Source: Bacteroidia bacterium (GTDB lineage: Bacteria > Bacteroidota > Bacteroidia > NS11-12g > UBA955). From it: a stretch of DNA of 7,412 bases. The notes under the pieces are model-generated. The model ran no database searches and was not told the origin of the DNA. It was given only the letters and a program-made list of their open reading frames with translations. Positions 1 through 5,377 of the stretch are shown piece after piece (the first letter of the stretch is position 1; every line of letters begins with the position of its first letter). The position numbers were made by a program, and so were the translations under genes. Location: positions 1-7,412 of the forward strand of contig JALRLA010000338.1 of assembly GCA_023254645.1 (NCBI GenBank), written 5' to 3'.

Positions 1-797
1 TAGCCGCGCCAAATGCTTTCTTTCATCAGTTGGGCGCTGTTGGCCGTGTATCGATCGGATTCAAAGCTTTCGTTGCTGAAGGCTTTCACATTGACAATGC
101 CGCTCAAGGCCTCTTCGGCAATCACGTTGTTCGAAGCTGTAAAGTCTTGTACCTGACGCGAAATTTTGCGAATGAATCGACCGAAAAACAAGGCAACAAT
201 TACAATGATGGGGAAGCTGCCGAGCATGAGCAAAGCCAAATCGGTACTGGTTTTGAAGATCATGATCAAACCCGCGACCATGATCAAAATTTGGCGAATG
301 AACATGGCCAAATTGGTGGTGAAGGTATCTTGAATTTGAGCGATGTCGGCGCTGAATCGACTCAGCAAATCTCCCCGGTTGTGGCTGTGGTGAAAGGCCA
401 TGTCTTGGCCAATGACACTGTTAAATAGGTCTTTTCTCAGGCCAAAAGTCATGCCTTCGGTGACTTTGACATAGATGACCATTCGTCCAAAGCTGAACAC
501 GGCTTGAACGGCAAATAGCAGAACGAACCACCGGGCAACCGTGTACAGGGTTTCCAAATCGGGTGCGGTTTGAATGCCGTTTTTGTCGTAAACGAAAATG
601 CCGTCCAGCATGTCTCCTAAGAATTTCGGAAACAGCACCGAAGAGCCCGCTGAAATGGCCAAGAACAGAGTGCCCAAGGCGAACAACCAGCGATTGGCCG
701 GTGACATGTAGCGAAACAATCGCGTGGAACGGCGAAAGCTATCCATGTTCAATTTTCCCTTTGGGATGTCTCTTTCCATTTGTTCGCGGCGTGACAT
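1..797 (-). CDS. ABC exporter half-transporter, N-terminal part (3' end beyond the window)
   Basis: Reading the minus strand from 797 down to the left edge gives 265 uninterrupted residues of a type I ABC exporter membrane domain. Such proteins pump lipids, peptides or drugs across the inner membrane, and the substrate cannot be read from this part. Hydrophobic segments lie near residues 38-57, 88-108, 165-181 and 187-206. Two landmarks match the second exporter in this window: RGDLLSRFSADI at about 141-152 (there GDLLSRMSND) and EEALSGIVNVKAF at 228-240 (there EETLGGIRIIKAF). The nucleotide-binding domain would lie off the left edge. I chose ATG 797, with a stop codon immediately upstream at 801-803, over ATG 779 and ATG 746. 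The added stretch (MSRREQMERDIPKGKLNMDS) resembles, from memory, the basic PKxKLN-type leader of Bacteroidota members of this family. It is divergent from comF across 57 bases. Family confidence is high; the start is less certain. Confidence 0.9.
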   Translation of the reverse strand, partial: MSRREQMERDIPKGKLNMDSFRRSTRLFRYMSPANRWLFALGTLFLAISAGSSVLFPKFLGDMLDGIFVYDKNGIQTAPDLETLYTVARWFVLLFAVQAVFSFGRMVIYVKVTEGMTFGLRKDLFNSVIGQDMAFHHSHNRGDLLSRFSADIAQIQDTFTTNLAMFIRQILIMVAGLIMIFKTSTDLALLMLGSFPIIVIVALFFGRFIRKISRQVQDFTASNNVIAEEALSGIVNVKAFSNESFESDRYTANSAQLMKESIWRG

Positions 798-854
798 GTT
801 TCAAAGTTCCGCATTTTGGGGGATGAACCCCTGATTCTTTGTTGAAAGAAGCAA
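798..854. other. Divergent intergenic spacer between the ABC exporter and comF
   Basis: This 57-base gap must hold, or overlap, the 5' control signals of both flanking genes. On the minus strand GAACTTTG (809-802) is one mismatch from the Bacteroidota -7 form TAnnTTTG. It lies only 4 bases before ATG 797, so it would fit an mRNA starting translation at ATG 779 or 746 better. A small hairpin is visible: GGGGG at 818-822 pairs with CCCCT at 828-832 (one G-T pair) around the loop ATGAA. It is not followed by a T run and precedes a gene, so it is not a terminator. The purine-rich GAAAGAAG at 844-851 lies only 3 bases before comF ATG, too close for a standard Shine-Dalgarno site. No confident promoter can be named. 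Confidence 0.35.
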
Positions 855-1544
855 ATGATTCGTTGCAATGTTTGGAGGGATTTGCAAAGTTGGTTGTATC
901 CAGAGCTTTGTTCGGCTTGCCAGAAGCCATTAGAATGGGGTGATGCCCCCTTGTGTCTGCCTTGTGAGGCCAAATTGCCCTATGCTTTGCAAGCCTTTGG
1001 CCAGACCAATGCCTTGTTTCGGCGATTGGAAGGGAGAACGGCCTTGCATTCAGCGGCTTATTTTTTGGAGTACAAGCGGGGCTCCGTAGGGGCAGAGCTT
1101 CTTCACAAAATAAAATATGACACGCATCTGAAATTGCTCCAGTACTTGCTTTGGCAGTGGGCCCGTGAATGGAAGCCTTTTGGGATTTGGGAATCGGCCA
1201 CCTTGATTCCTGTTCCACCGAATCGCTGGCAATCGCGAAACCGCGGTTATCACGCTGCCAGCGAAATGGCCGATGCATTGTCTTGCATGTACGGCTTGAA
1301 AGTATGTCATAATGCATTGACTAGAAGGTTTTTAACTCGGTCACAAACTCGATTGAGTCGCTTGGATCGCTGGGCCAACTTGGACTCGGTCTATTCCGTT
1401 CATCGAAAGAACCTACCCCTGGGCCCTCTTATATTGGTTGACGATGTAGTCACTACTGGGGCTACGGCAGAAAGATGCTTGTCCTTGCTTCAGTCTGAGA
1501 CCGATGCCCCATTGGCATTGTTGAGCTTGGCCTACACCCTGTAA
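855..1544 (+). CDS. comF: ComF-family phosphoribosyltransferase
   Basis: The product is 229 residues, normal for the ComF family of cytoplasmic proteins linked to DNA uptake in naturally competent bacteria. In most phyla, Bacteroidota included, the actual reaction is unproven. An N-terminal zinc ribbon is shown by two cysteine pairs, C19-x2-C22 and C34-x2-C37. The phosphoribosyltransferase part follows. LIPVP lies at 117-121, the family motif RNRGYHAASEMA at 128-139, a basic RxLTRSQTRLSRLDRWANL-like stretch at about 158-176, and the diphosphate-binding loop VDDVVTTGAT at 195-204, which carries the two acidic residues expected to contact ribose. ATG 855 is the only reasonable start, because an in-frame TGA sits at 843-845. 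The T9SS gene follows 37 bases downstream on the same strand but probably has its own promoter. Antisense reading frames here are shadows. No defect is visible. Confidence 0.93.
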   Translation: MIRCNVWRDLQSWLYPELCSACQKPLEWGDAPLCLPCEAKLPYALQAFGQTNALFRRLEGRTALHSAAYFLEYKRGSVGAELLHKIKYDTHLKLLQYLLWQWAREWKPFGIWESATLIPVPPNRWQSRNRGYHAASEMADALSCMYGLKVCHNALTRRFLTRSQTRLSRLDRWANLDSVYSVHRKNLPLGPLILVDDVVTTGATAERCLSLLQSETDAPLALLSLAYTL

Positions 1545-1550
1545 GCCAAG
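1526..1550 (+). repeat. Imperfect inverted repeat (hairpin) spanning the comF stop codon
   Basis: CTTGGC at 1526-1531 pairs with GCCAAG at 1545-1550. Inside them, after one C/A mismatch (1532 and 1544), TACA at 1533-1536 pairs with TGTA at 1540-1543 around a CCC loop. That makes ten base pairs, and the comF stop codon TAA (1542-1544) lies in the 3' arm. The sequence after the hairpin is TAAAAAACCC, not a T run. It therefore does not meet the usual definition of an intrinsic terminator on the plus strand, and on the minus strand the T run comes before it. It might protect the comF mRNA 3' end or slow polymerase; that is inference. Confidence 0.5.
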
Positions 1551-1560
1551 TAAAAAACCC

Positions 1561-1568
1561 TATTTTTG
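1561..1568 (+). promoter_or_regulatory. Candidate Bacteroidota -7 promoter element of the T9SS gene
   Basis: TATTTTTG matches the Bacteroidota -7 consensus TAnnTTTG exactly and lies 13 bases before the ATG of the large secreted-protein gene. A -33 TTTG box at the usual distance is not visible; the nearest TTG-like bases are about 30 bases upstream, inside comF. Transcription would start within about ten bases of the ATG, giving a very short leader. That weakens the call, and AT-rich sequence can produce this match by chance. Confidence 0.4.
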
Positions 1569-1581
1569 AATCTTCTGCATT

Positions 1582-4500
1582 ATGAAAAAAATCGCCCTAG
1601 CTCTATTGGCCTTATTGGCTGGTCAATTGACCGCACAGATTAACCCCTTTGGTGTAGCCGCTATTTCCGTACCTCAATACATGGTCAGCGGTACTAGCAA
1701 TCGCATTCCCGTGGTATTTCGCATGCGTGTTTTTGGATTGCAGCCCAACACCCAATACCAATACGTGACGCGCGCCATCACCGCTTCTGATTTTGGCAGT
1801 ACCAATTTGATCACGGGTGCGGGCAATGCCTTTTATTTCAACTCGAATGGAAGCATCAAGTATTTGACCTCAGCGGGCATCAACAGCAGCAACCAAAGCG
1901 ATACCTTCACCACCGATATGTTTGGTGATTACGAGGGTTGGTTTGGCATTGCTCAAACCGGCAATTCTCGTTTCAATGCTGGCAACTACATCTATCCGCA
2001 CATTGTGGCGGTAAGCTTGAACAAACAAGATACTCTTCGCGCTTATTGCGGAGACTCGATCTCTGTTTTGGCTTTTGGATCGGGTAGCGGCGATTGTTCA
2101 GCCATTTGGGGTGAAAGCCAGGCTTCAGCCAAATCGGTAGTGGCCTTGTGGGATGATCCCAATGGCCCAATGAGCGGCATGCGCCCCTTGGCCATGACCA
2201 TGGTGGAATCAATGGGTACAAGCAATTTCACCAGTCAGGCTTCTTTCTATTCCAGTAACGTTTCAGGAGTGAAAGGCAACTGGGGAACCATTTTCCCCAA
2301 CAATTTGGGCAATGGAATCAAAGCGGTTTCCAACCATGCTTACAAAGACAACAAAGTGATTCATACCAATACCGATGCTGACGGCATCTGGGGCCCTGAT
2401 AAGGTGAATACGGTAAATGCGAGCAACGGCTCAACGGCTGTAAAATTGAGCAATGACGCAGCAGCCTTGGTGCCAACGAAAATTGAATTTTGGGCTCGTA
2501 CCAGCAATACGGCTGAAGGCAAAACCAGCCATCAGATCTTTGTTTCTCGCAAATACTCCAACGACACCAACCAGTCGGTTCGCATCAGTTTGGTAGGCGG
2601 AACCGCCACCAGTGGCAAAGACTTTAGCATTAGCTTGCCTCAAACTTTGGTCTTCAAGGCCGGAGCCGCTGTGTTGGATACGCTTGACATCAGCATAGAC
2701 GATGACAACATCCAAGAGGGAGCCGAGACCATCGTTTTCCGTTTGGATCAAGCGCAGAATTGCACCATTGGCACTGAGGTTGCTCATACCGTGACTATTG
2801 CCGATAACGATACCGCCAGCATTTCGGTTCAGCCTTTGAGCATTGCCAAAGAAAACGCGGGTACCATTGGTGCCTGGGTGAAGTTTGACAAACCTGTTTC
2901 CAAAGCATCCAAATTGCAGTTGATCGTCAAGTACCAAGGCGATTCTACCTTGATTCCGGCTGAATTCAAATTGGGAGCCAGCGAGCGCGACTCCATTTTT
3001 GATTTGGGCTCTGAGAACGGTGCTGACTCCATCATGATTTTCGCCAAAATCACCGATGATATCAAAGCCGATCCCAATGATACCATCATTTTGGCTTTGC
3101 GTCAATTGCAGGGCAATTGCAAACTGTCAAAAGACAGCCTGTCTACTTTGGTGATGTTGGACAACGACGGTCCTTCCTATGTGCAGTTTGTTGACAACAA
3201 TATCACGGTAAAGGAATCGGATGCCAGCTTCAAAGTGAAGATTCGGGTCATCAGCAAAACCGATGCAGGTGGAGATTTCACTCTGCGTTTGTTGTCTACC
3301 TTGAGCACGGCTAAAGAGGGTTCAGATTTTACATTCAACCCCACTTCCAAAATTCTCAACATCAGCAGCAGTACTCCTGATACAATTGAAATTACCGTCC
3401 CCATTAAGGACGACACAGAATACGAGCCCACCGAAATCATCAAGTTTGGCCTGGGTAAGTTGAGCAATGTCGTGATCATGACTCCGGACACGTTCTACGT
3501 GAATATGATCAACGATGATGTTCCTATGTACACGATTGGAGAAATCAACAAGCAAAGCGGTTCAGCCATGACGGCTGATTCTTTGGGGACTCAATGCCGC
3601 GTTCGCGGTACAGTACACAGCGCCAATATGCGCAGTGGATCCATGAGTTTCACTATCGCTGATGCTACAGGTGGCATGGGTGTTTATAGCCCCAGCTTCT
3701 TCGGATATTCTCCTCAAGTTGGTGACTCGGTGCTGATTCAAGGTAAGGTAGGTCAATTCATGGGCATGGTTCAGATGGACAATTTGGACACCGTGATTTT
3801 GATCGCTAACAACCGCAACCTCATGAATTCCACTCAGGTTACTCAGGTAGATGAATCAACCGAAAGCCAATTGGTTTGGTTCCGTCGTGTGAAATTGGTC
3901 GATCCTTCTGAATGGCCAACCACAGCTTTGGCGGCTAACAAATACGCTTATGTGCGCATCATGGGAACCACGGGTCGCATCGACACCTTGAACATTGATG
4001 CTGAAACCGATTTGGACGGTACGGCCGCTCCTTCGGGTTATTTGAACATTACCGGTATCGGTATGCAGTTTGATGGCACCAATCCTTACAAGAGCAATTA
4101 CGTTCTTACTCCTCGCGGATGGAGCGATATTGTTGCTGCTCCTTTGCCAACGGTCAACTTTGCCAACGGCGTAACCGCCACCATCACAGAGTTGGCTGAT
4201 TCGTTCCGCATGGACTTCAGCATCATTCCCGCTGATGAGAACTTCACCTTCGATGTGGCTGTCGCTTCTGCCACGGCTGTGTCACCCACCGATTACAACT
4301 TTGCTACACGCACCATCAATGTGGCCAAGAACAATAGCGTTTACACCATTCGTTGCAACATCAGCGATGACGATGTGTACGATGGCGACAAGCAAGTGGT
4401 CTTTGCCATTCGCAACATTCAAGGTCCTGCGAGCATCGGTGCTGATTCCTTGTTGACTTTGACAATTACCGATAACGAGGTGAATGCTGTATTGAGCTTG

Positions 4501-4740
4501 TCTGCCTTGGGCGCTCAGTTGTTCCCTAACCCAGCACAGGATGTAGCGAATTTGCGCTCTTCATCTCCCATTGCTTCGGTTGAGGTGTTGGACATGCAAG
4601 GCCGTTTGGTGCAAGGCATTGACGCCCGTAATAGCCAGGATGTTCAGATTGACACCCGTTCCTTGAACGGTGTATACATCGTGCGCATGATGACCAGCTC
4701 AGGTTTGGTCGCCAGCGAATTGTTGCAGGTACGCCGTTAA
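1582..4740 (+). CDS. Large T9SS-exported Calx-beta repeat protein with an OB-fold-like region
   Basis: This 1052-residue protein is made for export. A signal peptide covers about residues 1-18 (MKK, then a run of Ala and Leu, ending LTA before Q19), and the last ~80 residues (about 972-1052) form a type A T9SS sorting domain with LFPNP at 980-984. It should cross the inner membrane by Sec and the outer membrane by type IX secretion, ending up secreted or cell-attached. Residues ~20-300 match nothing I recognise; C156 and C172 could form a disulfide. Calx-beta-like repeats lie at about 300-410, 411-530, 531-646 and 856-967. Each has an acidic DD turn (373, 492, 610, 929) and a closing DND, DND, NDD or DNE. 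Between repeats 3 and 4, residues ~650-853 look like an OB-fold-like region common in Bacteroidota secreted proteins. No catalytic domain is visible, so adhesion or calcium-stabilised scaffolding is the best inference. Confidence 0.9.
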   Translation: MKKIALALLALLAGQLTAQINPFGVAAISVPQYMVSGTSNRIPVVFRMRVFGLQPNTQYQYVTRAITASDFGSTNLITGAGNAFYFNSNGSIKYLTSAGINSSNQSDTFTTDMFGDYEGWFGIAQTGNSRFNAGNYIYPHIVAVSLNKQDTLRAYCGDSISVLAFGSGSGDCSAIWGESQASAKSVVALWDDPNGPMSGMRPLAMTMVESMGTSNFTSQASFYSSNVSGVKGNWGTIFPNNLGNGIKAVSNHAYKDNKVIHTNTDADGIWGPDKVNTVNASNGSTAVKLSNDAAALVPTKIEFWARTSNTAEGKTSHQIFVSRKYSNDTNQSVRISLVGGTATSGKDFSISLPQTLVFKAGAAVLDTLDISIDDDNIQEGAETIVFRLDQAQNCTIGTEVAHTVTIADNDTASISVQPLSIAKENAGTIGAWVKFDKPVSKASKLQLIVKYQGDSTLIPAEFKLGASERDSIFDLGSENGADSIMIFAKITDDIKADPNDTIILALRQLQGNCKLSKDSLSTLVMLDNDGPSYVQFVDNNITVKESDASFKVKIRVISKTDAGGDFTLRLLSTLSTAKEGSDFTFNPTSKILNISSSTPDTIEITVPIKDDTEYEPTEIIKFGLGKLSNVVIMTPDTFYVNMINDDVPMYTIGEINKQSGSAMTADSLGTQCRVRGTVHSANMRSGSMSFTIADATGGMGVYSPSFFGYSPQVGDSVLIQGKVGQFMGMVQMDNLDTVILIANNRNLMNSTQVTQVDESTESQLVWFRRVKLVDPSEWPTTALAANKYAYVRIMGTTGRIDTLNIDAETDLDGTAAPSGYLNITGIGMQFDGTNPYKSNYVLTPRGWSDIVAAPLPTVNFANGVTATITELADSFRMDFSIIPADENFTFDVAVASATAVSPTDYNFATRTINVAKNNSVYTIRCNISDDDVYDGDKQVVFAIRNIQGPASIGADSLLTLTITDNEVNAVLSLSALGAQLFPNPAQDVANLRSSSPIASVEVLDMQGRLVQGIDARNSQDVQIDTRSLNGVYIVRMMTSSGLVASELLQVRR

Positions 4741-5348
4741 TCGGCGCTGTAGTGCAGCCCCTTTTCTCCAGCCTCGACCGCCAGGTCGAGGCTTTCTTTT
4801 TTAGGGACAATGGGGCAGGCGTATCCTTCGGTGTAGAAGCAATAAGGGTAGTAGGCATAATTGAAGTCGATGATGCCTTTTTGGCTATCAACTTCTACAT
4901 AGCGGCCTCCTTTGTAGGTGCTCTTACCATTGGTTTGGTCTAAAAACATCACGAACAATTCATGGCTGCCTTCGATGGCATAGGCGGTCAATCGATGCAG
5001 TTTTCCCTTTAGGTTGAAACTCATATCACCCGCTACCACCATAGGGCGTTGATTGCCTTTGCTGTCGGTGATGGTGTCGATGCGATTGGTGTTGCCCACG
5101 ATCAATTCAAAGGGCACACAAAAGGTGGAATCAGGTTCAAAATAATCCAGGCCTTTGAACAGGGTTTGGGTGACCACAAAGGGGCTGGCCTCGTGATATC
5201 GATAAAAGCTGTCTTGGCTTTTTCGGTGATCGACAATCTGCTTGTGGTAGGGAGACAAGTAGTAGGGATCGCTGGAGTGAAAGCGACAAGCGCTAGCGAG
5301 AATAGTTAGGGCCGTGGCCACGGCAAAGAACAAGGTAAACCGCTTCAT
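4737..5348 (-). CDS. DUF1684-family putative lipoprotein
   Basis: The product is 203 residues. Residues 1-20 are a lipoprotein-type signal peptide (MKRF, then a hydrophobic stretch ending LASA), with C21 as the likely lipidated cysteine. Alanine at -3 is a weak match to the usual lipobox. The mature part carries DUF1684 landmarks: FLDQTNG at 135-141, GRY at 148-150, DFNYAYYPYC at 161-170, CP at 178-179 and AGEK at 193-196. The family has no established biochemical role to my knowledge, so I assign none; placement in the periplasm or on a membrane follows from the signal peptide. ATG 5348 is chosen because it begins the signal peptide; an in-frame ATG at 5414 would put 22 charged residues in front of it. 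Its stop codon overlaps that of the T9SS gene, and its 5' end faces the second ABC exporter across 29 bases. Confidence 0.85.
   Translation of the reverse strand: MKRFTLFFAVATALTILASACRFHSSDPYYLSPYHKQIVDHRKSQDSFYRYHEASPFVVTQTLFKGLDYFEPDSTFCVPFELIVGNTNRIDTITDSKGNQRPMVVAGDMSFNLKGKLHRLTAYAIEGSHELFVMFLDQTNGKSTYKGGRYVEVDSQKGIIDFNYAYYPYCFYTEGYACPIVPKKESLDLAVEAGEKGLHYSAD
4770..4802 (+). terminator. Rho-independent terminator of the T9SS gene, inside the opposing lipoprotein gene
   Basis: AGCCTCGACC at 4770-4779 pairs perfectly with GGTCGAGGCT at 4784-4793 around the loop GCCA (4780-4783). A T-rich tract, ending in six T, runs to 4802. The ten-base-pair, GC-rich stem starts 29 bases after the T9SS stop codon. 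The polarity is one-way: on the minus strand the A-rich tract comes before the hairpin, so it should not stop lipoprotein transcription. The same bases encode residues S186 to A193 of the lipoprotein. Confidence 0.88.
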
Positions 5349-5352
5349 GGTT

Positions 5353-5362
5353 GCAAATTTGC
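5353..5362. promoter_or_regulatory. Perfect 10-base palindrome in the divergent spacer
   Basis: GCAAATTTGC reads the same on both strands and lies in the 29-base gap (5349-5377) between the starts of the lipoprotein and the second ABC exporter. Its core CAAATTTG is one mismatch from TAnnTTTG in both directions, so it could be part of a two-way promoter or a small operator. A second one-mismatch candidate, TATTTTCG at 5364-5371, faces the exporter. No -33 box is clear for either strand. The palindrome itself is seen; its function is inference. Confidence 0.3.
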
Positions 5363-5377
5363 GTATTTTCGCCTGAC

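Noticed and set aside
30..428. Plus-strand open frame of 132 codons
   Set aside because: It lies antisense to the ABC exporter membrane domain, which shows family motifs on the minus strand; the plus-strand product has no recognisable domain.
739..1317. Minus-strand open frame of 192 codons opposite comF
   Set aside because: The comF frame on the plus strand carries zinc-ribbon and phosphoribosyltransferase motifs; the antisense product has none and is best seen as a shadow.
2431..3105. Minus-strand open frame of 224 codons inside the T9SS gene
   Set aside because: It mirrors the repeat-coding region of a clear plus-strand gene. Long antisense frames are common opposite such sequence, and no start signal or motif supports it.
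5351..5377. TTG at 5351 as start of the second ABC exporter
   Set aside because: GTG 5378 gives the usual family N-terminus. TTG would leave only 2 bases between divergent starts and add residues that do not resemble the family.
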